Of a stretch of 64,000 nucleotides of DNA, positions 34,686-42,876 are shown one piece after another. The translations under genes and the position numbers were made by a program. This stretch comes from Oscillospiraceae bacterium. Lineage in GTDB: Bacteria > Bacillota > Clostridia > Oscillospirales > Oscillospiraceae. The stretch is taken from NCBI GenBank assembly GCA_015067725.1, contig SVLX01000012.1:1-64000 (forward strand), written 5' to 3'. The notes beneath the pieces are model-generated. The model saw only the letters and a program-made list of their open reading frames with translations. It did not search any database and was not told where the DNA came from. How positions within the stretch are numbered: position 1 is the stretch's first letter; the number at the start of each line of letters is the position of its first letter.

Positions 34686-34960
34686 GTCTCCATTGGCAAA
34701 AAACGGTTATTTTTCCCCCGGGGTTGCAGCAGACCAGCAAACACGCCTATTGCGGTTCTGCGCCAAGTCAAACGGTCTTCGTCAGGCACATAGTCTGATG
34801 TTCTGTCTGCTGTGTTTTGTGCCCGGTGTTTTTTGTGGCTGTGTCCTCCGTTTTGCCCAATTTGGAGTCAGGGTATCACCGCAGAGCTGATTTTCTGTGA
34901 TGTTTGCGGCACTGTCATTGTCACTTTCCCCACTTTTTATCCCAATATCACAGAAAGCAG

Positions 34961-34989
34961 TTGCAAAATCCCCGGACTTTGGCTATAAT
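34961..34989 (+). promoter_or_regulatory. Promoter of minD
   Basis: TTGCAA (34961-34966), 17-bp spacer, TATAAT (34984-34989). An ATG at 34988 lies inside the -10 box, which shows that the long upstream frame is not translated. No other feature is seen in 34690-34960. Confidence 0.8.
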
Positions 34990-35029
34990 GATAGGCAGGA
35001 TATTGTGCTTTCCCCTGGAGGTGAGGGAT

Positions 35030-35770
35030 TTGGGGATTATTGTTTCGGTATTGTCCGGTAAGGGCGGCACCGGTAAGACTTCCGTCTGTGCCGGTCTGGC
35101 TACCGCTCTGGCAAGGCACGGGCAGAAGGTGCTGTGCGTGGATCTGGATGTGGGTCTGCGGAATCTGGACATTGCCCTGGGGATGTCCGGCGAGCCGGTG
35201 CTGTCCTTTGCCGATGTGAGCGAAGGGGAGGCCCGGCTGGAAGATGCCGCCACCCACCCCAGAATCCCGGGATTGCAACTGCTGACCGCCCCCATTGGCC
35301 GTCAGCCGGAGGAGCTGAATGCACCCGCCTTCCGGAAGATGCTTCTCCGCGCCCGGCGACATTTTGACTATGTCCTGCTGGATGCCCCCGCCGGTGTGGG
35401 GACAGGTTTCCGTCTGGCGGCGGAGAATGCCAGCATTCAGCTTCTGGTCACCGGACCGGACCCCGGGGCTCTGCGCGATGGCGCCCGAACCGGAGAAATT
35501 CTGGAGCTTATGGGGAAAGAAGATGTGCGCCTGGTGGTGAACCGGGTAAATCCCAAACTTTATGCCTCCATGAGGCTGACTGTGGATGATGTAATGGATT
35601 GTGTGGGCTACCGGCTGTTGGGGCTCGTTCCGGAGGATCATCATGTGACTCTGGCCGCCGCCGGAGACAAGGCACTTTTGGAGTATACCCACAGGGGTGC
35701 CGCCGCCGCCATAGAGCGGATTGCCCTTCGCTTGTCGGGGCACAGCGTACCCATGCAAAAGTTGAAGTAA
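35030..35770 (+). CDS. minD: MinD/ParA-family ATPase
   Basis: 246 residues from a TTG at 35030, placed eight bases after GGAGG and downstream of the promoter. Deviant Walker A SGKGGTGKT near the N-terminus, CVDLDVGLRNLDIALG and YVLLDAPAGVGTG as in MinD. The methylglyoxal-synthase-like gene follows directly; in clostridia minC-minD-minE, rodA and mgsA often cluster, so this looks like a reduced min locus. minC and minE are missing and the membrane-targeting tail typical of MinD is not obvious, so another ParA-type role (flagella, chromosome) cannot be excluded. Confidence 0.8.
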   Translation: MGIIVSVLSGKGGTGKTSVCAGLATALARHGQKVLCVDLDVGLRNLDIALGMSGEPVLSFADVSEGEARLEDAATHPRIPGLQLLTAPIGRQPEELNAPAFRKMLLRARRHFDYVLLDAPAGVGTGFRLAAENASIQLLVTGPDPGALRDGARTGEILELMGKEDVRLVVNRVNPKLYASMRLTVDDVMDCVGYRLLGLVPEDHHVTLAAAGDKALLEYTHRGAAAAIERIALRLSGHSVPMQKLK

Positions 35771-35795
35771 TTCAGAGAATGGAGTGATCCTATCC

Positions 35796-36212
35796 ATGAA
35801 TATTGCGTTTTTGGCCCACGACAAGAAGAAAGAACTGATGGTACAGTTTTGCACCGCTTATAAAAGTGTACTGTCCAGACACAATCTCTTTGCCACTGCC
35901 ACCACCGGTAAATTGATTCAGGATGCCACCGGTCTGCCCATGACTCTGCTTTTGTCCCACCGGCAGGGCGGTCATCAGCAGGTCAATGCCCGCATCGCCT
36001 ATAACGAGATCGATTTGGTGGTGCTGTTTACCAATCCCGATTCTCTGGAGTCCTGTGATGGGCAGTTGATTTTGGAGACCATCCGCTTCTGTGACCGCAA
36101 TAATGTACCCATTGCCACCAATCTGGCCAGTGCGGAGATGCTGGTGCTGGGCTTACAGCGGGGCGATTTGGACTGGCGGGAAGTGGCCAGAGGCAGAAAC
36201 AATGTGCGCTGA
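35796..36212 (+). CDS. Methylglyoxal-synthase-like protein lacking catalytic residues
   Basis: 138 residues with the full MgsA fold: FLAHDKKKEL (conserved His8), TATTGKLIQDATGL, IDLVVLFTNPDS and VPIATNLASAE. The signature GPxGGDQQ is changed to HRQGGHQQ, so His60 replaces the catalytic aspartate (Asp71 of E. coli MgsA). The second catalytic region (HDPD in E. coli) is also not kept (SCDGQL). Conversion of dihydroxyacetone phosphate to methylglyoxal is thus doubtful. GGAG lies before the ATG at 35796; a GTG at 35784 is possible. Cotranscribed with minD. Confidence 0.8.
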   Translation: MNIAFLAHDKKKELMVQFCTAYKSVLSRHNLFATATTGKLIQDATGLPMTLLLSHRQGGHQQVNARIAYNEIDLVVLFTNPDSLESCDGQLILETIRFCDRNNVPIATNLASAEMLVLGLQRGDLDWREVARGRNNVR

Positions 36213-36418
36213 TTCAGGAGAAATATACGTCTCTATGCCCCGCAGGGGTTGTTGTGCGCAAAACAACGATTTTTGTGATACGGTATGAACCGCAGACATG
36301 GGGCAGGTTATGGTCGGAGACGGGATCCCTCTTGCCGGATGCGGCTGAATGATCCTGTCCCGGGTCTATTCTGTGGTTAAGCGGCAAGTTTACCAATATT
36401 GGAAAGGATGTTTTCAAC

Positions 36419-37774
36419 ATGGAACGGATTAAACCCCGGACACTGTCCGGTTTTATGGAATTGCTCCCCGCTCCCCAGATGCAGATGGAGCGGATGATGG
36501 AGACTTTGCGGAAAACCTATAGCCTTTATGGGTTCTCCCCGCTGGATACCCCGGTGATTGAGTCTGCCGATGTGCTTCTGGCCAAGGGTGGCGGCGAGAC
36601 GGAGAAGCAGATTTACCGCTTCACCAAGGGCGATGCGGATTTGGCGATGCGCTTCGACCTGACTGTGCCTCTGGCCAAATATGTGGCGCTCCATGCCGGT
36701 GAGTTGCAATTCCCCTTCCGGCGGTATCAGATTGGCAAGGTCTACCGTGGAGAAAGAGCCCAGAGAGGTCGCTTCCGGGAGTTCTATCAGGCGGATATTG
36801 ATATCATTGGTGATGGCAAACTGGATATCCTCAACGAAGCAGAGATTCCCTCCATCATCTATCGCACCTTCCGGGCCTTCGGTCTGACCCGATTCCAGAT
36901 TCGGGTCAACAACCGGAAGATTCTCAGTGGCTTCTATGCCATGGAGGGCCTGAGCGAAAAGTCCGGCGACATCATGCGCACCGTGGACAAGCTGGATAAG
37001 ATCGGTCCGGAGAAGGTGGGCGTGATTCTCATGGAGGATTGCGGGCTGACCGAACAGCAGAAAGATGAGATTCTCCGCTTCATCGCCATTTCCGGCAGTA
37101 ACGGAGAAGTGCTCACCGCTTTGGAAGGTTACCGGGGCAGAAATGACCTCTTTGATCAGGGTCTGGAGGAATTAAAGGCGGTCACCGGGTATCTGACCCA
37201 GTTTGGTGTGCCGGAGGAGAATTTTGCCGTTGACCTGACCATTGCCCGTGGTTTGGACTACTACACTGGTACTGTTTACGAGACCACGCTTCTGGATCAT
37301 CCGGAGATTGGCTCGGTCTGTTCCGGCGGCCGGTATGACAATCTGGCCGGATACTATACCGAGCGTCAGCTTCCCGGCGTGGGCATTTCCATTGGTCTGA
37401 CCCGGCTGTTCTATGTGCTGGGTGAGCAGAAACTGCTGAATGATGGGCTTCCCACCGCTCCCGCTGATGCGCTGGTTCTGCCCATGACTGCCGACCCCGG
37501 TCCCGCCATTGCGCTGGCGACCTCCCTCCGGGAAGCAGGTATCCGCACCCAGGTCTATATGGAGCAGAAGAAGTTCAAGCAGAAGATGGCTTATGCCGAC
37601 AAGCTGGGCATTCCCTATGCCGTTTTGCTGGGCGAGGATGAGATTGCCGCCGGAAAGTGTTCCGTCAAGGATTTGTCCACCGGTGAACAGGTGACCGTGA
37701 CGGCGCAGGAGGCCGCGGAGATGATTTCTGCCGGGATGCAGAAACGCAATGCGGGGGCTTTGATTTTGGAGTAA
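36419..37774 (+). CDS. hisS: Histidyl-tRNA synthetase
   Basis: 451 residues. Class II core: FDLTVPLAKYVA, motif 2 region RRYQIGKVYRGERAQRGRFR, the HisA motif GLDYYTGTVYE, motif 3 LPGVGISIGLTRL, and a C-terminal anticodon-binding domain. It charges tRNA-His. The C-terminal domain is complete, so this is the enzyme and not the HisZ regulator. GGAAAGGATG lies upstream. The 206 bp before it hold a small CCCC/GGGG hairpin but no T-box. Confidence 0.95.
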   Translation: MERIKPRTLSGFMELLPAPQMQMERMMETLRKTYSLYGFSPLDTPVIESADVLLAKGGGETEKQIYRFTKGDADLAMRFDLTVPLAKYVALHAGELQFPFRRYQIGKVYRGERAQRGRFREFYQADIDIIGDGKLDILNEAEIPSIIYRTFRAFGLTRFQIRVNNRKILSGFYAMEGLSEKSGDIMRTVDKLDKIGPEKVGVILMEDCGLTEQQKDEILRFIAISGSNGEVLTALEGYRGRNDLFDQGLEELKAVTGYLTQFGVPEENFAVDLTIARGLDYYTGTVYETTLLDHPEIGSVCSGGRYDNLAGYYTERQLPGVGISIGLTRLFYVLGEQKLLNDGLPTAPADALVLPMTADPGPAIALATSLREAGIRTQVYMEQKKFKQKMAYADKLGIPYAVLLGEDEIAAGKCSVKDLSTGEQVTVTAQEAAEMISAGMQKRNAGALILE

Positions 37775-37796
37775 ACCCGATAAGATAAATGATTAA

Positions 37797-37830
37797 CCCC
37801 CGGAACCTGAGGGATGGTTCCGGGGGATTC
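37797..37830 (+). terminator. Terminator of hisS
   Basis: Eleven-base arms 37797-37807 and 37816-37826 (CCCCCGGAACC and complement). Confidence 0.75.
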
Positions 37831-37931
37831 GTCCGTTTACAAGCCAGAAGAAATGGGGATACAGCAATTCCGCAACCCAATCCGATAGATTTCACATTTT
37901 CAACCCGAGAGATTTCATTCCCAATACCGCC

Positions 37932-37973
37932 AAAATCAAAAGCCCTGCATCACCAGTACCGGTCATGCAGGGC
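37932..37973 (-). terminator. Terminator of the gene at 38036
   Basis: GCCCTGCAT (37942-37950) with ATGCAGGGC (37965-37973); on the minus strand TTTTGATTTTGG follows. Confidence 0.75.
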
Positions 37974-38035
37974 AGTATTATGGCATAATGATTTTGGGTC
38001 TGCGCGGGAAGTCCATGGGTCGCTGTTGGGCTGAT

Positions 38036-38512
38036 TCAGCCCTCCTCCGCCTCCATCTCCACCGCCATAAACCCGGGGAACTTCAACCCCGCCGCCAAAG
38101 CGCAAGCCTGGGCATAGGGGTCAGCGCACTGGTTGTGGAGCTTGTAGCCCAGTGCCTTGGGCCAATCTCTGGGGGACAGGCTCATGGCTTCATTCTTGGG
38201 ATAGCCATTTTTGTCCAGCCGGAAGCCTTTGGTATCGGCGACCATGGCAATATACCAGGTGCTTGCCCCCTCGTCTTCGTCTTCGTCGATGGATTCCAGG
38301 GTATAGACCAGCCGGTTGGGGTTTTCTTCGGTGGTGTCTGCCTTGACTTCGCCCAAAAATGCCAGCAGAGCCACCGACAGCCGGGCTCTCAACTCATATT
38401 CCGGCACACCCGCATTTTCTTCGGACAGCTTCAGCGAGGAAACATATTCCCCGGCATAATGCTCGGCCATGGTATTGGGGTCTAAAGATAAGAAGAATTC
38501 TTTCAGGGTCAT
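38036..38512 (-). CDS. Uncharacterised acidic protein
   Basis: 158 residues, soluble and acidic, with a run of Asp/Glu (DEDEDEG) in the middle and an acidic end. No domain recognised. Starts with MTLKEFFLSLDPNTMAEHYA, a helical opening seen in several small clostridial proteins. AGGAGG precedes the ATG. It lies 100 bp downstream of murA on the same strand but after a terminator, so it is probably expressed separately or by read-through. Confidence 0.75.
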   Translation of the reverse strand: MTLKEFFLSLDPNTMAEHYAGEYVSSLKLSEENAGVPEYELRARLSVALLAFLGEVKADTTEENPNRLVYTLESIDEDEDEGASTWYIAMVADTKGFRLDKNGYPKNEAMSLSPRDWPKALGYKLHNQCADPYAQACALAAGLKFPGFMAVEMEAEEG

Positions 38513-38567
38513 GGGAAATACCTCCTGTATGTTGTCATCATCCGGCAGTTTTTCTGCCATATGGAGT

Positions 38568-38600
38568 AAAAACCCCGGCCGTGCCATTGCAAAGCCGGGG
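38568..38600 (-). terminator. Terminator of murA
   Basis: CCCCGGC (38573-38579) with GCCGGGG (38594-38600); on the minus strand TTTTTAC follows. Confidence 0.8.
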
Positions 38601-38612
38601 TGATGATTATGG

Positions 38613-39878
38613 TCAGTCCTCTACCCGGCGGATTTTGGCGCCCAGAGCGGTGAGCTTGCCCACCAGATTCTCATAGCCACGCTCAATGTAGTGGATATTG
38701 TCCACGAAGGTCTGCCCCTCGGCGGCCAATCCGGCAATGACCAGCGCCGCGCCCGCCCGCAGGTCATGGGCGGCGACCGATGCGCCATAGAGCTTCTCCA
38801 CACCGGTGATGGTGGCGGTCTTACCGTTTACCTGAATGTTGGCACCCATGGCGGTAAATTCGTCGCAGTAAGCAAAGAACCGGGTCTCATAAATGCTCTC
38901 GGTAATGCGGCTTACGCCCTCAGCCAGCGTCATACACACGCCAATCTGCCCCTGCATATCCGTGGGAAATCCGGGATAGGGCAAAGTCTTGACCGTAGCC
39001 CGGCGCAGTCTTCCGGTACGCTGAACCCGGATGGCATCTTCATACTCGGTGACGGTGGCACCCATCTCCCGCAACTTGGCGGTGATGCACTCCATGTGCT
39101 TGGGGATCACATTGTTGACCATCACGTTGCCACCGACAGCGGCAACCGCGGCCATATAAGTACCGGCCTCAATCTGGTCGGGGATGATGGAATAGAATCC
39201 ACCCCGCAGGGACTTAACGCCCTTAATGCGAATCACATCCGTACCTGCGCCGGAGATACGGGCACCCATGGTATTGAGGAAATTGGCCAGATCCACGATA
39301 TGGGGCTCTTTGGCGGCATTCTCAATGATGGTCTGCCCAGGGACCAGGACGGCGGCAATGATGATATTGATGGTTGCACCCACGGAAACCACATCCAGAT
39401 TCACCCGGTTGCCCCTGAGCCCATCGGGACCGGGGCGGGCATCCACCATGCCGTCTTCTTCCAGCACCGTTGCGCCCAGAGCGGTAAAGCCCTTGACGTG
39501 CTGGTCGATGGGGCGGGGGGCGAAGTTACAGCCGCCGGGCATAGCCACCTTAGCCTTCCCATAGCGACCCAACTGGGCGCCGATCAGATAGTAGCTGGCC
39601 CGAATTTTCCGCACCAAATCGGCATCGGGCTCCGTATAGGGGACATCGGTGCAGTCGATTTCCACAATACCGCCGGCCTCTCTGCGGATTCTTGCGCCCA
39701 TTTGGGTCAGAATGTTCAGCAGATTATGGACATCGGAAATATCGGGGACATTCTCAATGCGGCAAACGCCATTGACCAGCAGGGCGGCAGGGATGATGGC
39801 AACGGCGGCATTCTTCGCGCCGCTGATGGTGACACTGCCCTCAAGGGGTGTGCCGCCATGAATTTCATATCTAGGCAT
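38613..39878 (-). CDS. murA: UDP-N-acetylglucosamine 1-carboxyvinyltransferase
   Basis: 421 residues. EPSP-synthase fold, starts with MPRYEIHGGTPLEGSVTISG-type sequence with the KNAA substrate motif. The catalytic cysteine is in MPGGCNFAPRPIDQH. Transfers enolpyruvate from PEP to UDP-GlcNAc, the first committed step of peptidoglycan synthesis, in the cytoplasm. GGAGG before the ATG at 39878 fixes the start; the frame stays open for another 102 codons upstream, through the promoter, and that part is not counted. Confidence 0.95.
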   Translation of the reverse strand: MPRYEIHGGTPLEGSVTISGAKNAAVAIIPAALLVNGVCRIENVPDISDVHNLLNILTQMGARIRREAGGIVEIDCTDVPYTEPDADLVRKIRASYYLIGAQLGRYGKAKVAMPGGCNFAPRPIDQHVKGFTALGATVLEEDGMVDARPGPDGLRGNRVNLDVVSVGATINIIIAAVLVPGQTIIENAAKEPHIVDLANFLNTMGARISGAGTDVIRIKGVKSLRGGFYSIIPDQIEAGTYMAAVAAVGGNVMVNNVIPKHMECITAKLREMGATVTEYEDAIRVQRTGRLRRATVKTLPYPGFPTDMQGQIGVCMTLAEGVSRITESIYETRFFAYCDEFTAMGANIQVNGKTATITGVEKLYGASVAAHDLRAGAALVIAGLAAEGQTFVDNIHYIERGYENLVGKLTALGAKIRRVED

Positions 39879-39944
39879 GGAATTTCCTCCCATGTGAATG
39901 GTTTGTCGTATCGCACGGCATAAATCGCCATTAGACCACGTATA

Positions 39945-39973
39945 ACTATACCATGACCGGGAGGAAAAGTAAA
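39945..39973 (-). promoter_or_regulatory. Proximal promoter of murA
   Basis: Minus strand TTTACT (39973-39968), 17-bp spacer, TATAGT (39950-39945). Confidence 0.6.
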
Positions 39974-40119
39974 GGTGGAACATTCGTTCGGGAAGCAGAG
40001 TGTGCGGACTGGCTTCGGTTTCCCGGGCGCGCCGTTGTTCTTGCCGGTATTTTCTGCCGGATTCGGCAAAGGCTCTGGCGCAGAAAAGAAGAATGACCGC
40101 AACGATTACCATCAGAAGA

Positions 40120-40295
40120 CAATAATCATCCCAATCATTCAGCTTGTCCTGTTTTGCAAACGGAACAAGTGAGGGCGATCCCACTTGTTATCAACAAACT
40201 GACAAGAGACTCGCTCCGTCCCAACCTCTACCAAAGGAAAACGGAGCAAGTCTCTAATCCTTAGGGGAGGGTAACCGTTCGTCGGTATCCCTCTG
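40120..40295 (-). ncRNA. Structured leader or small RNA upstream of murA
   Basis: Starts at a good promoter (40301-40329). On the minus strand it folds into GAGGGATACCG...CGGTTACCCTC (40288-40263), a long hairpin with GAGACTTGCTCCGT arms (about 40254-40190), and a third with CTTGTTCCGTTT...AAACAGGACAAG (about 40170-40144). The AACAAG/CTTGTT words can pair in more than one way. No matching Rfam family comes to mind, and no T-rich end is evident, so it may be a 5' leader that continues into murA. Confidence 0.5.
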
Positions 40296-40300
40296 GTTTT

Positions 40301-40329
40301 ATTCTATCACGCCCGGTCCGGATTTGCAA
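40301..40329 (-). promoter_or_regulatory. Distal promoter, murA leader
   Basis: Minus strand TTGCAA (40329-40324), 17-bp spacer, TAGAAT (40306-40301). Confidence 0.65.
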
Positions 40330-40348
40330 AAGAAACCTGCCGGAATCC

Positions 40349-40384
40349 ATAAAAATCTCCTCCGATGCAGACCGGAGGAGATTT
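40349..40384 (-). terminator. Terminator of the membrane-protein gene at 40390
   Basis: AAATCTCCTCCG (40353-40364) with its exact complement (40373-40384); T-run on the minus strand side. Confidence 0.85.
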
Positions 40385-40389
40385 CTTGT

Positions 40390-40944
40390 TTACAGTTCAG
40401 GGCCCGTATAGTTGTTGTTGACAGGCTCAGCAGTGGGAACGGGATTCTCTGCGGCGGCTTTTCTGGCCTTGTTTGCCTTCAGGGCGAAGTAAGCGCCCAC
40501 AGCAACCAGCAACATCACAGCAGCGTGACCAAGGGCCAGCTTGATGTCAGAGAAGCCATAGCTGGAGAAGAAGTAGATGCAGTCCACGGCATAGAGGACG
40601 GTGGCAATGATGGGCCATGCGGGATGCTTCTTCCAGAAGATGGCGGTCAGGATGCCCACCACCATATAGACGGCGGCGATGGCATAAAGCACGGTGGTAA
40701 CGGCGGAGGAACCAAACTCACCGGTCAGCAACTTAGCACCCATGAAGAAATCCAGCGGGATATAAGAGGACAGGAGATAGACGCTGACTTCCTCAAGGTT
40801 ACTGCTGGTCAAGAGCGAGACAACATTGATGACGGACAGGAACAGGGAGAGAATCCAGAAAATCCGGCCAGTTCTGCTCTGTGCCTCAAAATATTCCAGT
40901 GTCCCTTTGGCGGGACCTGTGCCACGGTTTCTTGCGAATGCCAT
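40390..40944 (-). CDS. Multi-helix membrane protein of unknown function
   Basis: 184 residues with about five membrane helices, a charged cytoplasmic N-terminus (MAFARNRGTGPAKG) and a Pro/Asn-rich C-terminal tail. No transporter or enzyme motif is seen. Clear promoter (40978-41006), GGAG before the ATG at 40944, and a perfect terminator, so it is a well-defined single-gene unit. Confidence 0.8.
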   Translation of the reverse strand: MAFARNRGTGPAKGTLEYFEAQSRTGRIFWILSLFLSVINVVSLLTSSNLEEVSVYLLSSYIPLDFFMGAKLLTGEFGSSAVTTVLYAIAAVYMVVGILTAIFWKKHPAWPIIATVLYAVDCIYFFSSYGFSDIKLALGHAAVMLLVAVGAYFALKANKARKAAAENPVPTAEPVNNNYTGPEL

Positions 40945-40977
40945 AAAAATATAGCTCCTTTCATTTTCTCTTGCCAT

Positions 40978-41006
40978 ATCATAACATATGAGTCGGCAAA
41001 TTGCAA
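40978..41006 (-). promoter_or_regulatory. Promoter of the membrane-protein gene
   Basis: Minus strand TTGCAA (41006-41001), 17-bp spacer, TATGAT (40983-40978). Confidence 0.7.
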
Positions 41007-41167
41007 GAGATATTTCCGGTTTTGTCAAATATAGCCAATCATTCTTTCTTTAACGACAGCAGGTCCAATCCACAGACGGAACGGACAACACACATGAAAA
41101 AACACCCATAAGCCCTCCAATCCAACCACCGGTTGGATATCCAACCCCATAATCAACCAACACTCCA

Positions 41168-41196
41168 TTGTAAAAACCCCGCTCAACTGTTATGAT
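41168..41196 (+). promoter_or_regulatory. Promoter of the solenoid XRE gene
   Basis: TTGTAA (41168-41173), 17-bp spacer, TATGAT (41191-41196). Confidence 0.65.
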
Positions 41197-41231
41197 ATAC
41201 CCATCAAGAAACCGCAAAGGAGATAAAAACC

Positions 41232-41888
41232 ATGAGTCTGGGCAATCAGATCGCAAGATTCCGCAAGGAGAAATCCATGACCCAGGAGGCACTGGCCAAT
41301 GCCCTGGGTGTCACCAATCAGGCCGTATCCAAATGGGAGCTGGACCAGTCCTGCCCCGACATTCAACTCCTGCCCAAGCTGGCTGATCTGTTCGGCATTT
41401 CTCTGGACAGACTGTTTGAGCGGCAGGAAAAAGCCCCGGCACAGCCGCAGGTCATCCGGGTGGCCGATCTGCCATGGGAAGACGACGGCAACCTGCGGGC
41501 GGTGTTTTATATCGGACACACCCTGCGCAAGCACTGGCGTTTTCCCGGCGGTCCCGGTCCTAAGCAGGTGGAGTTCGTCTACGATGGCCCTGCCCTGAAT
41601 GTGCACAGCGACTTCTCCGTCACCTGCAAGCGGGACGTGGAGGGGTATGTCAACGCCGGGGACAGCGTCAACTGTGGCAATGTGGGCGGCTATGTCAATG
41701 CCGGAGACGGGGTCAACTGCGGCAACGTGGTGGGCACGGTCAACGCCGGAGACGGAGTCAACTGTGGTAACATCGGCGGCAATGCCCGGGCCGGTGATTC
41801 CATCCACTGCGGCGACATCGCAGGCGATGCCACTGCCGGAGACCGGGTAATCTGCAATGGCGTTGCCGGTCGCATCAGGAACGGATGA
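41232..41888 (+). CDS. XRE regulator with repeated Gly/Cys solenoid tail
   Basis: 218 residues. N-terminal XRE helix-turn-helix (FRKEKSMTQEALANALGVTN, QAVSKWELDQS, LFGISLDRLF), a middle domain, then five tandem repeats of about 14 residues from residue 137 on, of the form GYVNAGDGVNCGNV. The periodic Gly-Asp-Val-Asn-Cys pattern suggests a beta-solenoid that displays one cysteine per turn, possibly metal or redox sensing; this is inference. AAGGAG precedes the ATG. Proteins of this layout are common in clostridia; their targets are unknown. Confidence 0.87.
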   Translation: MSLGNQIARFRKEKSMTQEALANALGVTNQAVSKWELDQSCPDIQLLPKLADLFGISLDRLFERQEKAPAQPQVIRVADLPWEDDGNLRAVFYIGHTLRKHWRFPGGPGPKQVEFVYDGPALNVHSDFSVTCKRDVEGYVNAGDSVNCGNVGGYVNAGDGVNCGNVVGTVNAGDGVNCGNIGGNARAGDSIHCGDIAGDATAGDRVICNGVAGRIRNG

Positions 41889-42010
41889 ACCGGTGCAAAC
41901 GTCAAATTTCCAGTAGATTGCGCAGCGTACCAACAACTGAGACAATGCACGAAAACCGCCAAGCTGCCCGGCATCAGTGCCAAGGGCAGCTTGGAAGCGG
42001 AGGTAAACTG

Positions 42011-42727
42011 ATGAACAAAATCATGATACTGGGAACTTTCCATATGCAGGCCCAAAATGATGTAAAAAACTTTCAACAATCGGATAGAATTGCGGAGCAT
42101 GAAAGCGAGATACGCAAAATCGTAGAGGCACTTGCCAAGTTCGATCCGACAAAGATTGCGGTCGAGTGCGGAAAACGTCACCAAAATGCATTGGACGAAA
42201 GGTACGAACGCTATCTCTCGTTCGGATCGGATTCGCCAAACGAAATCACACAAATCGCGTTCCGCCTGGCTAAGTTGCTGGGCCTCAAACGAGTAAATGC
42301 CATTGACTGGATGGATCGAGGCGCGGCAGAACGGGGTTGTGGGGATGTGCTTGAATATCTTTATGCGAATCAGCCAGAACTGTCCCGGGAAATAGACGCT
42401 TTGGAAATGCCTGCAGTGGATTTGGACAAAGAGACGCTTTATGATGCCATTCTTCGCCTTAATTCCGAGAAAAGCGTAAGAGATACATTGGCCTATTATA
42501 TGAACTACGCAAGAATCGGCAGTGCGGAATACTATGGCAATGGCTGGCTGATTTGGTGGTACCAAAGGAACTTAAACATCTTCACAAATGTGTCCGCATT
42601 ATCCGAGGGAGTCAATGACGAAAGAATTTTGCTTGTCATCGGTGCCGCGCACAAAGGAATTTTGGAGCAATTTTTCCGAAACAGTTTAGCGTTTGATGTA
42701 ATCGATGTATCTTCGTTCTTGTGCTGA
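42011..42727 (+). CDS. TraB/DUF5694-like protein
   Basis: 238 residues. Starts MNKIMILGTFHM, with KFDPTKIAVECG and a late VIGAAHKGILEQF: the GTFH, E and GaAH elements of the TraB/TIKI-like superfamily, to which DUF5694 belongs. Some members are proteases, but function here is unknown. GGAGGTAAAC precedes the ATG. The gene is richer in AT than its neighbours and may be a later arrival. It ends at a strong terminator shared with rny. Confidence 0.78.
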   Translation: MNKIMILGTFHMQAQNDVKNFQQSDRIAEHESEIRKIVEALAKFDPTKIAVECGKRHQNALDERYERYLSFGSDSPNEITQIAFRLAKLLGLKRVNAIDWMDRGAAERGCGDVLEYLYANQPELSREIDALEMPAVDLDKETLYDAILRLNSEKSVRDTLAYYMNYARIGSAEYYGNGWLIWWYQRNLNIFTNVSALSEGVNDERILLVIGAAHKGILEQFFRNSLAFDVIDVSSFLC

Positions 42728-42823
42728 CCCGGCAGCAACAAACAGCCGGAGCAGGCGCAACCGCTATTGGACCGATACACGGAACCGGCCGCCGCACAGC
42801 AAACGCTACCGCAAAAAAAGTGC

Positions 42824-42872
42824 AAACAGAATGCCCGGAGCGGAAGAAATCCCTTCTGCTCCGGGCGTTTTG
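42824..42872. terminator. Bidirectional terminator (rny and DUF5694-like gene)
   Basis: GCCCGGAGC (42833-42841) with GCTCCGGGC (42858-42866), extended on both sides by GTGCAAA/TTTGCAC-type pairing. The minus strand ends in seven T (from the A-run 42813-42819), the plus strand in GTTTTG. Confidence 0.85.
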
Positions 42873-42876
42873 CACT

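Noticed and set aside
36213-36418. T-box leader before hisS
   Set aside because: No specifier loop and no GGTGG-containing antiterminator can be found; only one small hairpin is seen.
39879-40184. In-frame open extension of murA of 102 codons with a membrane-like segment
   Set aside because: A promoter and a strong ribosome site lie inside or after it, MurA begins normally at 39878, and the extension overlaps the hairpins of the leader. The open frame is probably chance.
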